Source of the DNA: an uncultured Pseudomonadales bacterium
GTDB lineage: Bacteria; Pseudomonadota; Gammaproteobacteria; Pseudomonadales; Pseudohongiellaceae
Reading direction: 5' to 3'
DNA: 64,000 nt
Assembly: GCA_947259995.1 (NCBI GenBank)
Contig: CAMYOK010000011.1
Span: forward strand, 62,001 to 126,000
Of this stretch, positions 55,454 to 64,000 are shown piece after piece. Below the pieces are notes generated by a model. It saw only the letters and a list, made by a program, of their open reading frames with translations, did not search any database and was not told where the DNA came from. The translations under genes were made by a program, and so were the position numbers. Positions within the stretch are counted from its first letter, which is position 1; the number at the start of each line of letters is the position of its first letter.

Positions 55454-56248
55454 TTAGACTTCCCCGGTCTTAAAGGGGGCGTTGATCATCGCTACCAGCA
55501 CTCCCTGCCTGTTAAACATCATAACAATATTACGGTAACGAGAGGTCAAAGGCAGGAAGTGAAAATCGTCAATTACCCCCTGCTCATTAGCGAGCACATG
55601 CTCGATCTGCTGTTTCATATCTGCATTGTTTGCCATTATTTCCTGCACATCCACTGCAGACCTTGTTACACGCGAAAAATGCTCAGCTAAAGGCTGGTAG
55701 AGTCCGAATTGTTCATGGGGCGGAATTTGCTCTTGTTCGGCTAATTGCAGATATTGTTGCAAACCTGGACCCGAGTCCGGCCGATCGGCAAACACCAGCA
55801 CAGGGCGCTGCTGACCAAACCTGTCCAGCTGCGCAAGATCGACTCCTTGCGATTCTAATGCTGCCGCGGGAACAGTATAGAAACTAGTGTCTAAAAACAC
55901 GACAGCAACAGGGCGTTGCTCGTAGATCGCCTTAATCCCCCAAACTAGCGCAACGCTTTGAATGAGCACCACAACGCCTATATCTCCCATGAGTTCTCGA
56001 CGAGATTTCTTCGGGTTATACAGAACGAGGGTTAACAACGGGCCTAGAACTAGGTCCACCGCCGCCACCAAACGAATGCCCTGCCAACCGCCCGAGGCTG
56101 AAAAATACGAGTCGGGGTACCAGAATAGTAACGCCACCCCAAGCAGGAGTGAAAAGACACTGAGACTGGCGAGAAAATGCAAAGCAGTAGCGGAATAACG
56201 AGTACGAGTTCTTGCGAGTGCAAACATAGAGGATAGGGTTTTCAGCAA
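55454..56248 (-). CDS. TfpX/TfpZ-type type IV pilin accessory protein
   Basis: The protein has 264 residues: three or four membrane helices in the first 125 residues ([75 protein letters not shown]), then a periplasmic domain ([18 protein letters not shown] onward). It matches the TfpZ/TfpY accessory family of Pseudomonas aeruginosa, where such genes sit next to pilA and help pilin stability or assembly. The start at 56248 overlaps the second pilin by seven bases; a later ATG at 56227 is also possible. Confidence 0.86.
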   Translation of the reverse strand: MLKTLSSMFALARTRTRYSATALHFLASLSVFSLLLGVALLFWYPDSYFSASGGWQGIRLVAAVDLVLGPLLTLVLYNPKKSRRELMGDIGVVVLIQSVALVWGIKAIYEQRPVAVVFLDTSFYTVPAAALESQGVDLAQLDRFGQQRPVLVFADRPDSGPGLQQYLQLAEQEQIPPHEQFGLYQPLAEHFSRVTRSAVDVQEIMANNADMKQQIEHVLANEQGVIDDFHFLPLTSRYRNIVMMFNRQGVLVAMINAPFKTGEV

Positions 56249-56649
56249 AGGCCTGCAGCAATACAGCTACCGCCTTCTGTCCATTGTATGGGGGCGGTTA
56301 ATGTTGGGGTCAGAGTATAGGTATTATTACTGACATCTGCCGTGCCTGTGGCCGTAATAACACCATCTAGAACCGTCGCAGATGCAATCCAGCCAGTGGC
56401 CGCAGCTGCTGGTGGGATGCCATTTGTCCCGGCATCCAAGTCTGTCAAGACTGTCACTCGGCCACTCTGAATGGCGATACCTACGGCAGTTTTATAGGGG
56501 GTGGTGGCAAGGATTACTTCGCTAAAACGAGCGCGTTCGGTGTAGGTTTGATAAGCGGGTAAGGCCACCGCTGCGAGGATGCCAATGATGGCGACGACGA
56601 TCATTAATTCTATGAGGGTAAACCCGTGCGAGTGTCGCTGCAGTTTCAT
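56242..56649 (-). CDS. Type IV pilin, second copy
   Basis: The protein has 135 residues. A short leader HSHG precedes the prepilin peptidase site, then [31 protein letters not shown], the type IVa N-methylated helix. The mature chain ends with a disulfide pair (GSCIAAGLC). It is closely related to the pilin at 56745-57167: leader context, helix and the [11 protein letters not shown] and [14 protein letters not shown] stretches. A strong hairpin lies between the two. The accessory gene overlaps its end. It may be a minor or alternate pilin. Confidence 0.93.
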   Translation of the reverse strand: MKLQRHSHGFTLIELMIVVAIIGILAAVALPAYQTYTERARFSEVILATTPYKTAVGIAIQSGRVTVLTDLDAGTNGIPPAAAATGWIASATVLDGVITATGTADVSNNTYTLTPTLTAPIQWTEGGSCIAAGLC

Positions 56650-56707
56650 AAGCCCTCTCCGTCGTTTTTACCTTTTAGTTGTACAGATTAGCACGGTTGA
56701 AAAGCGT

Positions 56708-56733
56708 TCGAGGCCTTATGAAAGGCCTCGAAC
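56708..56733 (-). terminator. Hairpin between the two pilin genes
   Basis: TTCGAGGCCTT and AAGGCCTCGAA pair perfectly over 11 bases with a four-base loop. On the minus strand it is followed by CGCTTTTC. It lies about 12 bases after the first pilin stop and about 60 before the second start. It may reduce transcription of the second pilin or protect the end of the major pilin mRNA. Confidence 0.75.
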
Positions 56734-56744
56734 AACAGTCATTG

Positions 56745-57167
56745 TTAGCATAGACCAGCAGCAATACATGTGCCAGTAGTCGTCCACTGGATAGGAGCTG
56801 CTACACCACCTGGAGTGAGGACATAAGTGTATGCAGTGCCGCCGAATGATGCAGCCAAACCTGTTGCTGTGATAATGCCATCGGTTACGCCAACACTCAA
56901 AACATCGCCGGTTGCGCCAGCGGCAGCAGGAATACCATTAGTGCCCGCATCTGCGTCTGCTAGTGCTGTTACGCGACCAGTCTGCGCTGCCACTTCGAAA
57001 GCACTCTTATAAGGAGTTGCTGCCAATACCACTTCAGAGAAAGTCGCACGCTGTGTGTAGGTTTGGTACGCAGGAAGCGCAACCGCTGCCAAAATACCGA
57101 TAATTGCTACAACGATCATTAATTCGATTAGTGTGAAACCATTTTGTGCTTGCTTAGCGTTAGTCAT
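56745..57167 (-). CDS. pilA: Type IV major pilin PilA
   Basis: From the ATG at 57167 (AGGAG seven bases before) the protein has 140 residues. The leader is TNAKQAQNG, cut before [31 protein letters not shown]. The C-terminal pair GTCIAAGLC forms the usual disulfide loop. A sigma-54-like promoter lies about 115 bases upstream. The gene is divergent from pilB-pilC-pilD, as in Pseudomonas. The position next to the promoter and the strong ribosome site suggest it is the major pilin; the next pilin and the TfpZ-like gene follow. Confidence 0.94.
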   Translation of the reverse strand: MTNAKQAQNGFTLIELMIVVAIIGILAAVALPAYQTYTQRATFSEVVLAATPYKSAFEVAAQTGRVTALADADAGTNGIPAAAGATGDVLSVGVTDGIITATGLAASFGGTAYTYVLTPGGVAAPIQWTTTGTCIAAGLC

Positions 57168-57608
57168 TTGTATCTCCTGAGATAAACGATTTGGGAAAGA
57201 GCCTAATTGCAAATTTTTTAGTAAGTTGTCGAATTCATTCAAGTAGCCGCCTTGTATGAAACGGTTATTAAACTTATTACACATGCCGTGCCAACATTAG
57301 CGCTCGGCCCCAAAAATAATTCTAACCCTATGTTTTATATGCATAATTTAATTATCCGCCCAATGCGGCTAAAAATGGACTGTTAACTCGCTCACAAAAC
57401 GTCGAGCACCACAGCTGACAATTTTTGTCAGTCTCTGACCTTCAGCGACACAAACACCCCTTATGGGCACAGCTAATCGAGCCCTTTGCCGAATTTTAGG
57501 ACGATAGTTACTCGACTTCATGACTGTTGAAGGAACTGGCGATGCTCTATACTGAGATCACAGCAAAAACAGTCCAAATTCATCGAAGCGCAGCAATAGT
57601 AGTAAACC
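57168..57608. other. Divergent promoter region of pilA and pilB
   Basis: This 441-base gap separates pilA from pilB. It holds the sigma-54-like site for pilA and a palindrome CTGACA-ATTTT-TGTCAG (57415-57431). A possible pilB promoter has TTGAAG (57527-57532), a 15-base spacer and TATACT (57548-57553). No gene is supported. Confidence 0.55.
57278..57294 (-). promoter_or_regulatory. Candidate RpoN (sigma-54) promoter of pilA
   Basis: On the minus strand TTGGCACG, a perfect -24 element, is followed after four bases by GTGTA, a 3-of-5 match to the -12 element TTGCW. The GG-N10-GT spacing fits, although the -12 dinucleotide is GT and not GC. pilA in Pseudomonas uses RpoN with PilR. Confidence 0.55.
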
Positions 57609-59306
57609 ATGCAAAAAAACATTAGCGGGCTCGCTAAACGACTTGTCTCAATCGGCATTTTGTCTGAGGCGCAAGCGCAGGAGTCATTGCGCAGTGCAAA
57701 TCGGGATAAAATCCCTTTAGTGACCCATTTGGTGAAAAATAAAATCGCCGACAGCCACCGTATCGCTACTGCCGCCTCCGCAGAATATGGCGCCCCGCTA
57801 ATGGACCTCAATGCATTTGACCTTACGCTTTGCCCCAAAGAACTTGTTGACCCGAAACTACTTCGCAAACATCGCGTTCTGCCTTTATATAAACGAGGCA
57901 ATAGACTCTATCTCGCAGTCTCCGACCCTACGAATATCAACGCTGTCGATGAAGTAAAATTCCACACAGGGCTGACAACGCAAGTAGTCATCGTCGATGA
58001 GACAACTCTCTCTCCTGCGATCGATCGTTTCATCGATGACTCAGAGGGTGGCAGCCATCTACTCGATGCAATCAATGATGTCGACTTAGAAGACCTCGAC
58101 ATAGAGGTCGCAGACAAAGAAGATCCTGCATTAACAAACGATGCGGCGGATGAGACTCCGATAGTACGTTTCGTTAACAAAGTGCTACTAGATGCCATCC
58201 GTAGTGGCGCCTCGGACATCCACTTCGAGCCTTATGAAAAAACTTTCCGCATTCGTACTCGCACCGACGGCATCCTTAGGGAGGTGTCACGCCCGCCTCT
58301 GCACTTAGCGGCCCGTATCTCTTCGCGCCTAAAGATCATGTCACAGATGGACATCTCTGAGCGCCGCGTACCGCAAGACGGCCGAATCAAGATGAAGCTT
58401 TCTCGCACGCGAGCAATAGACTTTCGCGCCAACACCCTTCCCACTTTATGGGGCGAGAAAATCGTCTTGCGTATTTTGGACCCTAGTAGTGCACAAATGG
58501 GCATCGATGCGCTTGGCTATGAAGAGGACCAGAAGGCTCTATTCATGGACTGCTTGAACAAGAGCCAAGGCATGATCCTCGTCACAGGCCCCACCGGTAG
58601 CGGTAAGACAGTCTCCTTGTACACCGGCCTCAATATTCTCAACACGAGTGAGCGTAATATTTCCACCGCGGAGGACCCGGTTGAGATCAACCTTGAAGGG
58701 GTTAACCAAGTCGCGGTCAACGCAAAGATTGGGCTTAGTTTTGCCGCCGCCTTGCGTGCCTTCCTGCGCCAAGACCCCGACATCATCATGGTGGGTGAGA
58801 TTCGTGACTTAGAAACCGCTGAGATTGCCATTAAGGCCTCGCAAACAGGCCATCTTGTGCTCTCGACCCTACACACCAATAGCGCTCCAGAGACGCTCAC
58901 ACGCCTGCGCAACATGGGGATTCCTTCGTTCAACCTAGCCACGTCAGTCTCTCTTATCATTGCTCAGCGCCTTTGCCGTCGATTGTGCTCCTATTGTAAA
59001 AAACCACTAAAGCTACCTGAGAGCACGCTACTCGAAGCCGGCTTTGCCAAGGAGCAACTCGACTCTCTCCAATTATTCGCCCCCGTCGGCTGTGATGCTT
59101 GCAACGAAGGATACAAAGGCAGAGTCGGAATATATGAAGTGGTTCCCGTTACAGATGGCATCGCTCGTATTATCATGGAAGACGGAAACTCTATTGCTAT
59201 CGCCGACCAAGCGAGTAAAGAGGGTTTCAACAATCTGCGCCAATCAGCATTGCAAAAAGTGGCAAAGGGTTTAACCAGTTTAGACGAGGCTAATCGCGTC
59301 ATCTAA
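57609..59306 (+). CDS. pilB: Type IV pilus extension ATPase PilB
   Basis: PilB is the cytoplasmic hexameric ATPase that drives pilus assembly. The protein has 565 residues: an N-terminal MshEN-type domain (residues about 5-150), then the ATPase core with Walker A GPTGSGKTV, the Asp box around EDPVEINLEGVNQVAVN, Walker B IIMVGEIRDLETAEIA and the His box LSTLHTNSA. Four cysteines near the C-terminus (CRRLCSYCKKP and GCDACNEGYKGR) form the zinc site. pilC follows 40 bases downstream. Confidence 0.96.
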   Translation: MQKNISGLAKRLVSIGILSEAQAQESLRSANRDKIPLVTHLVKNKIADSHRIATAASAEYGAPLMDLNAFDLTLCPKELVDPKLLRKHRVLPLYKRGNRLYLAVSDPTNINAVDEVKFHTGLTTQVVIVDETTLSPAIDRFIDDSEGGSHLLDAINDVDLEDLDIEVADKEDPALTNDAADETPIVRFVNKVLLDAIRSGASDIHFEPYEKTFRIRTRTDGILREVSRPPLHLAARISSRLKIMSQMDISERRVPQDGRIKMKLSRTRAIDFRANTLPTLWGEKIVLRILDPSSAQMGIDALGYEEDQKALFMDCLNKSQGMILVTGPTGSGKTVSLYTGLNILNTSERNISTAEDPVEINLEGVNQVAVNAKIGLSFAAALRAFLRQDPDIIMVGEIRDLETAEIAIKASQTGHLVLSTLHTNSAPETLTRLRNMGIPSFNLATSVSLIIAQRLCRRLCSYCKKPLKLPESTLLEAGFAKEQLDSLQLFAPVGCDACNEGYKGRVGIYEVVPVTDGIARIIMEDGNSIAIADQASKEGFNNLRQSALQKVAKGLTSLDEANRVI

Positions 59307-59346
59307 AACTCCGCCTTAGCGGACAATTTCTCTATCGAGGCTCATC

Positions 59347-60570
59347 ATGGCTGCACAGACATCGGCTAATGAAACAATTTACCTATGGCAAGGCACTGAT
59401 AAGAACGGCAATAAGACCAAAGGGGAAATCCCCGGAGCAAGCCAGGCCCTTGTAAAGGCACAATTGCGCAAACAGGGCGTCAATGCCACAAGAGTCAAAC
59501 GCAAACCCAAAGATTTGTTTGGCCCCAAGAAGAAAAAAATCACTCCTGGAGACATTGCGATCTTTAGTCGCCAACTCGCGACGATGATGAAAGCGGGCAT
59601 CCCCCTCGTGCAATCTTTTGAGATTGTGGGCGACAGCTTAGAGAATCCATCAATGGCTCAGCTTGTGCGCTCCGTTCGCGATGATGTTGCTGCCGGTAAT
59701 AATTTCGCCGACTCCATTCGCAAGCACCCACGATATTTCGATGAACTGTTTTGCAACCTCGTCGAATCAGGCGAACAGTCTGGTGCACTAGAAACCATGC
59801 TCGATCGCGTTGCCACTTACAAAGAAAAAACCGAAGCCTTGAAGTCGAAAATCAAAAAAGCGATGAACTACCCGATCGCCGTAGTTGTTGTGGCGATCAT
59901 CGTTACAGGCATTCTTTTGGTCAAAGTGGTGCCACAGTTTGCTGAAACTTTTTCTAGCTTTGGCGCGGATCTGCCCGCCTTCACGCTGTTTGTATTAGGC
60001 TTATCGGATTTGGCCATTGCCCATTGGTGGAAGGTGGTCATTGGCCTTGGGGTGGCTGGATACGCCTTCAAAGAGGCTCGCCTGCGCTCAAAAAGTTTCG
60101 CGGACTCTGTCGATCGTATCGCTCTCAAATTACCAATCATCGGCCCTATTATCGAAAAATCCTGTTATGCCCGTTTCACACGGACACTGTCGACTACATT
60201 TGCTGCCGGCGTCCCTTTAGTGGATGCTTTGGACTCTGTGGCTGGGGCCACAGGCAATATTGTCTACTCCACGGCAACCCGTAAAATCAAAGACGATGTG
60301 AGCGCCGGTCAACAATTAAACTTCGCCATACGCACAACGGCCTTGTTCCCAGTCATGATTACGCAAATGGTCGGCATTGGTGAAGAGTCTGGCGCACTCG
60401 ATGCCATGTTAGACAAATGTGCAACTTATTATGAGGCGGAAGTCGACAACGCTGTGGACGGTCTAACCTCTCTCATGGAACCCCTCATTATGTCGGTGTT
60501 AGGAACGCTTATTGGTGGCTTAATGATCGCGATGTATTTACCAATCTTCCAGCTCGGACAGGTGGTTTAA
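59347..60570 (+). CDS. pilC: Type IV pilus inner-membrane platform protein PilC
   Basis: PilC is the inner-membrane platform on which PilB acts. The protein has 407 residues with two repeated T2SSF domains: the first from FSRQLATMMKAGIPLVQSFE to AVVVVAIIVTGILLVKVVP, the second from FTRTLSTTFAAGVPLVDALDSV to LIGGLMIAMYLPIFQLGQVV. The N-terminal region is cytoplasmic. pilD follows five bases downstream. Confidence 0.97.
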   Translation: MAAQTSANETIYLWQGTDKNGNKTKGEIPGASQALVKAQLRKQGVNATRVKRKPKDLFGPKKKKITPGDIAIFSRQLATMMKAGIPLVQSFEIVGDSLENPSMAQLVRSVRDDVAAGNNFADSIRKHPRYFDELFCNLVESGEQSGALETMLDRVATYKEKTEALKSKIKKAMNYPIAVVVVAIIVTGILLVKVVPQFAETFSSFGADLPAFTLFVLGLSDLAIAHWWKVVIGLGVAGYAFKEARLRSKSFADSVDRIALKLPIIGPIIEKSCYARFTRTLSTTFAAGVPLVDALDSVAGATGNIVYSTATRKIKDDVSAGQQLNFAIRTTALFPVMITQMVGIGEESGALDAMLDKCATYYEAEVDNAVDGLTSLMEPLIMSVLGTLIGGLMIAMYLPIFQLGQVV

Positions 60571-60575
60571 CAACA

Positions 60576-61475
60576 ATGACAGTGCTAGAACTTCTTCAGA
60601 ACAACCCAAGCTACTTAATCATTTTTTGCACGATTCTTGGTTTACTCGTCGGCAGTTTTCTTAATGTCGTGATCTATCGAATACCGGTTATGCTGCAAAG
60701 AGAGTGGCGTCAACAATGTTGCGAATTTCTCGAACTCGATGAGAGCACTGTCAGTAAAGAAGGTACCGCAGAAACGCATAAGGTTTTCAACCTCGCCAAA
60801 CCAGAATCGCATTGCCCCAAGTGCAACGCCCCCGTGCGAGCCTGGCAAAATATCCCAATCATTAGCTATCTTTTACTGCGCGGACGTTGCAGCTCCTGCA
60901 AGACGGGTATCTCTATACGTTACCCAATTATAGAAGGCGTCACGGGCTTATTGTCAGCATTAGTCGCATGGCAGTTTGGTCCCACTTGGCTCACTTTAGC
61001 CTTACTGATACTGACATGGTGCCTAATCAGCCTCACCATGATCGACTTCGATCACCAGTTGCTGCCCGATAATATTACGATCCCTCTGCTTTGGCTCGGC
61101 CTTATGGTCAACACCTTGCTGCCCGATGCTACAGTCAGCCCAAGCGATGCCGTGATTGGCGCTGCAGTGGGTTATCTATCGCTTTGGTCGGTGTATTGGC
61201 TATTCAAAATTCTTACCGGCAAGGAAGGCATGGGTTACGGCGACTTTAAATTATTAGCGGCACTTGGCGCGTGGATGGGCTGGCAGCCAATTTTACTTAT
61301 CATCATCCTTTCTAGTCTCGTGGGCGCTATTATTGGCATAGTGATGCTTGTGGCGCTTGGCCGAGACCGTAACGTGCCCATTCCCTTCGGTCCCTATTTA
61401 GCGGGCGCGGGTTTTATCGCGTTGCTATGGGGAGACAGTTTCATGTCGCTCTATCTTGGCGCGCTGGTCAACTAG
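60576..61475 (+). CDS. pilD: Prepilin peptidase and N-methyltransferase PilD
   Basis: PilD cuts the leader from prepilins and methylates the new N-terminus. The protein has 299 residues with eight or so membrane helices. The zinc-binding tetracysteine pair is visible (HCPKCNAPVRAWQNIP and RCSSCKTGIS), as are the catalytic aspartates in MIDFDHQLLPDN and GYGDFKLLAALG. It is the last pilus gene of the unit; coaE begins just after the stop. Confidence 0.97.
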   Translation: MTVLELLQNNPSYLIIFCTILGLLVGSFLNVVIYRIPVMLQREWRQQCCEFLELDESTVSKEGTAETHKVFNLAKPESHCPKCNAPVRAWQNIPIISYLLLRGRCSSCKTGISIRYPIIEGVTGLLSALVAWQFGPTWLTLALLILTWCLISLTMIDFDHQLLPDNITIPLLWLGLMVNTLLPDATVSPSDAVIGAAVGYLSLWSVYWLFKILTGKEGMGYGDFKLLAALGAWMGWQPILLIIILSSLVGAIIGIVMLVALGRDRNVPIPFGPYLAGAGFIALLWGDSFMSLYLGALVN

Positions 61476-61476
61476 C

Positions 61477-62100
61477 GTGGAAAAACATGCTCCTAGAAAA
61501 TTGGTAGTTGGCGTCACAGGCGGGATCGGAAGCGGTAAAACGACTGTGACTGACATGCTCGCCGAACAAGGCATCGATATCATCGACGCCGATGTCGTTG
61601 CCAGACTAGTAGTACAGCCTGGCACGCAGGCCCTTAAGCAAATCGCTCAGCATTTTGGCGACGAAATAATTCATGCCGATGGTAGCCTCGATCGCAGCGC
61701 TTTGCGCGCCAAAGTATTTGCAGATGCAGACCAAAGAGCTTGGCTTGAATCTTTATTACACCCAATGATTCGACAGGAAATTCAACTGCAACTCGCGCAG
61801 TCTCAATCGCCTTACAGCGTATTGTCCTCGCCCTTATTGTTCGAATCTGGGCAGCATACACTTGTCGACAAAGTCCTGCTTGTAGACACTAGCGAAGAAT
61901 TGCAGCTTAGCCGAACACAAGTTCGCGACGATACTAGCGCCGAGGCTGTCACAGCCATCATGAAAGCACAGTGGTCACGAAAAAAGCGTCAGGAACATGC
62001 AGACTTAATCATTCTAAACGACGGCAGCTTAGCGGCGCTAAAGGCCGCCGTGCTAGAGTTACACCAGCAACTATTATCACTAACGGCCAAAGGCCCTTAG
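61477..62100 (+). CDS. coaE: Dephospho-CoA kinase CoaE
   Basis: CoaE phosphorylates dephospho-CoA, the last step of coenzyme A synthesis. The start is most likely the GTG at 61477, one base after the pilD stop, giving 207 residues ([16 protein letters not shown]); a TTG further upstream lies inside pilD and is less likely. Walker A is GGIGSGKTT, and [15 protein letters not shown] and SPLLFESG are family blocks. The order pilD-coaE-yacG is conserved in Pseudomonas and relatives. Confidence 0.95.
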   Translation: MEKHAPRKLVVGVTGGIGSGKTTVTDMLAEQGIDIIDADVVARLVVQPGTQALKQIAQHFGDEIIHADGSLDRSALRAKVFADADQRAWLESLLHPMIRQEIQLQLAQSQSPYSVLSSPLLFESGQHTLVDKVLLVDTSEELQLSRTQVRDDTSAEAVTAIMKAQWSRKKRQEHADLIILNDGSLAALKAAVLELHQQLLSLTAKGP

Positions 62101-62116
62101 CAAGCCCAAAGAGTTA

Positions 62117-62320
62117 ATGTATCAAATGAAACAACGTGAATTAAAAGTCAATTGCCCAACATGCAACGAAATCGTGCAATGGAATGAAAGCAGTCTATTC
62201 CGCCCTTTCTGCTCGGAACGCTGCAAACTGATTGATTTCGGAGATTGGGCGAGTGAACGTAACGTCATCGCGGGTGAGTCTGTCCCGACTCACATCGATG
62301 ATGAAGAAGAAGGCTATTAA
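62117..62320 (+). CDS. yacG: DNA gyrase inhibitor YacG (zinc protein)
   Basis: YacG is a small zinc-binding protein that binds GyrB and inhibits DNA gyrase in E. coli. The protein has 67 residues. The four zinc cysteines are at C13, C16, C32 and C36 ([29 protein letters not shown]). The end is acidic (DDEEEGY). An ATG three codons on (62126) is also possible. It follows coaE after 16 bases and meets the next gene tail to tail seven bases later. Confidence 0.95.
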   Translation: MYQMKQRELKVNCPTCNEIVQWNESSLFRPFCSERCKLIDFGDWASERNVIAGESVPTHIDDEEEGY

Positions 62321-62327
62321 TGCACCA

Positions 62328-64000
62328 TTAAAGTGGCGCGTATTTAGGCAGCGGTAGCCAATAGATTTTCCCAGTGTCGGCATTGAGCTCAGCATTCATT
62401 AGAAGCAAAATGAACTGACCATCGCGGGAGATTCTAATCTTATTAACCGTTTCGTCCTCAGCCAAACCCAGCGGATAACTATCGTGCAATAGATGTTTCT
62501 CGACGTCGAAGAAATAGAGTTTTTCGTTATCTGTCGCGATTAAGAGTTTGCCACTTGGATCAAACTCCGCACTCACTGGTGAGCCTTCGAGATACCATTC
62601 CCCATCATTGTTGTAGTAAACCCGCGGATCCATATCCACAATACTTGTGTGAGGCTCCACCTCATTGCCATTAGGGCAAGAATAAGCGAGTCGATTGCCA
62701 TCGGGAGAGACACTGAAATCTGTGCAGCCACTGCCCACAGGAATATCGGTACCAGGAACAAAGGTAATATCCTGGGTTTGCGGGTTAAAATCGAACGTCA
62801 CTAGATTCGACTCAGTGGTCAGGAACAAGTGTTGTTTAACATTATCGTATTCAATGCGCACAGGTCCTAACATTGGAATTGTAGCTCTCACTGGGTCGCC
62901 ATCTTTATTAAAGATTCCCATCCACAAGCCTTCTTCAGCCGGGCTGTCTTCCTCTAACTCGTACAAAGGATCGAACAACAGCGTAAAGACATTGCCGTCC
63001 TCACCAATCGCGAAATCTCGTGGAATAAACTCTCGACCGCCATCAGCTAAACGATGATAAGTAAAAGCACCACTGGCAATATCAAGCTGGTACATCCGTT
63101 GAGATTCAGGATGCGTTGAGAAATACACGGTGCCATTGGCAGCGTCTAGCTCCATCTGATCAGGTATCGTATTAAATTTATACACCGCGCCGGTTTCACC
63201 AGAGATGACATTTCTTTCCACCAAGCGATTATTCTTCGTATCGCCGATCAACACCCAGCCATGACAAAGTGGAATAAAGTCTAGACTCGGCTCTGTCACT
63301 ATTGAACCGCCAAACTGCGCGATACCTGTCACTGTACTCGTCGTTTGCGCAGAAACCTCGACAATGTTGAGTAAACTGAACTGCATAGGGTCTGAACCAG
63401 CAAGGTATTGCATTTGGACGCTATATTCTTGGCCAGCATATATCATAGAGGGAATATCGAGCACCCCTGAGGCCGAGTTAAAAGAGGGAGCCCCGGGCAC
63501 AAGGGTTTGCGAACCCGGCGGCGCCGTAAAAGCACTGCAATCGAGCAACTGTAGCCCAGTTAACCCTGAGCCACTGATGCTACCCGGCGGGGTAATGTCT
63601 GTCGCAGCACTGAGTTCGAATAGGGTGTTCTGTTGATCCACCAAAGACAGGGCAACATTGAACGCCCCTACGCCAGGCGCACTTAAACCCGGCACTGACA
63701 AGGTGAAACCATCGAACCTTGGACGATCCATCGCTTGTGCCGGAGCAGTCCCTACTGTGTACTCTAGGCTATAAAGCGGGCGGAATTTCACTCCGGTCCA
63801 AACAGGGAAACTTTCTGTCACATCCTCAGGAGACGTCGCACTCTGGACACGAATGCCCACATAGCGACTATTAGGAAGAATCGCATTGACTGAGCCGGTG
63901 ATATCGATACTGAGAGTTGCGCTTGAATTGCCGCCCGAAGCCTGCACGGCGTCTATAGTCGCGGCAGGCAACACACCGCCTGCGACAAAATCCGTGAGCT
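62328..64000 (-). CDS. Large secreted-type protein with beta-propeller-like region, 5' end cut off
   Basis: The frame is open from the stop at 62328 to the right window edge, so only the last 557 residues or so are seen. The last 330 residues have recurring beta-strand blocks of the YVTN or propeller type (GDTKNNRLVERN, GTVYFSTHPESQRMYQLDIA, FAIGEDGNVFTLLFDPL, FSVSPDGNRLAYSCPNGNE, ISRDGQFILLLMN). The part before that is a beta-rich, Ser/Thr/Pro-rich segment with single cysteines (LLDCSAFTAPPG, IPLCHGWVL). It resembles a secreted or outer-surface protein; the N-terminus is needed to tell. I see no enzyme motif. Confidence 0.75.
   Translation of the reverse strand, partial: LTDFVAGGVLPAATIDAVQASGGNSSATLSIDITGSVNAILPNSRYVGIRVQSATSPEDVTESFPVWTGVKFRPLYSLEYTVGTAPAQAMDRPRFDGFTLSVPGLSAPGVGAFNVALSLVDQQNTLFELSAATDITPPGSISGSGLTGLQLLDCSAFTAPPGSQTLVPGAPSFNSASGVLDIPSMIYAGQEYSVQMQYLAGSDPMQFSLLNIVEVSAQTTSTVTGIAQFGGSIVTEPSLDFIPLCHGWVLIGDTKNNRLVERNVISGETGAVYKFNTIPDQMELDAANGTVYFSTHPESQRMYQLDIASGAFTYHRLADGGREFIPRDFAIGEDGNVFTLLFDPLYELEEDSPAEEGLWMGIFNKDGDPVRATIPMLGPVRIEYDNVKQHLFLTTESNLVTFDFNPQTQDITFVPGTDIPVGSGCTDFSVSPDGNRLAYSCPNGNEVEPHTSIVDMDPRVYYNNDGEWYLEGSPVSAEFDPSGKLLIATDNEKLYFFDVEKHLLHDSYPLGLAEDETVNKIRISRDGQFILLLMNAELNADTGKIYWLPLPKYAPL

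Overview
The window is a stretch of chromosome from a Gram-negative gammaproteobacterium, most likely a marine, aerobic member of the Pseudomonadales/Cellvibrionales radiation. Several gene blocks point there: mrdA-rlmH-rsfS-nadD-proA, ampD-ampE beside nadC, pilB-pilC-pilD-coaE-yacG with pilA divergent from pilB, fxsA-groES-groEL, and a FabY-type ketoacyl synthase of the kind known from Pseudomonas. Most of the window is core metabolism. There is no prophage, insertion sequence, CRISPR array or plasmid gene that I can see.

Layout. 1-6.7 kb (minus strand): cell-wall elongation (mrdA, cut by the window edge), ribosome factors (rlmH, rsfS), NAD and proline synthesis (nadD, proA), then a DUF523-DUF1722 protein, a small membrane protein, a GIY-YIG protein and a metallo-beta-lactamase-fold hydrolase. 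6.9-12 kb (plus): serine synthesis (serA-like, serC), dinB, greB and a GlxA-type regulator. 12-22.6 kb: DUF1244, an HPF-like ribosome factor, a lytic transglycosylase, a VanY-type peptidase, fabY, class I fumarase, an enoyl-CoA hydratase, a membrane J-protein, a VWA protein, tRNA-Leu(UAG) and sodB.

22.6-36.9 kb is the accessory-looking region. It holds two loci for copper monooxygenase-like proteins related to peptidylglycine alpha-hydroxylating monooxygenase (PHM). Locus 1 (plus strand) encodes a PHM-like protein with its own strong terminator, followed by a redoxin-cytochrome c fusion. Locus 2 (minus strand) encodes a cytochrome c-PHM fusion translationally coupled to a twin-cysteine secreted protein. 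Two paralogous secreted proteins of no family I recognise flank locus 2. Next to them, on the same strand, are a membrane-fusion protein, an ABC ATPase and two MacB/FtsX-type permeases. All the enzymes carry signal peptides, so the chemistry would be periplasmic. I propose a heme-fed copper monooxygenase system, possibly with an exporter; this is inference.

37-50.8 kb: groESL with a clear sigma-32 promoter, fxsA, an AmpG-like permease, yajQ, a ketopantoate reductase, a membrane-anchored alpha/beta hydrolase, a FecCD/BtuCD-type transporter pair lacking a binding protein, and aceE-aceF. 50.9-64 kb: ampE, ampD, a membrane-anchored retropepsin-like protease, nadC, a secreted HNH nuclease, a small cytochrome c, then the type IV pilus region (TfpZ-like accessory protein, two tandem pilins, pilB, pilC, pilD), coaE, yacG and a large secreted-type protein cut by the right edge.
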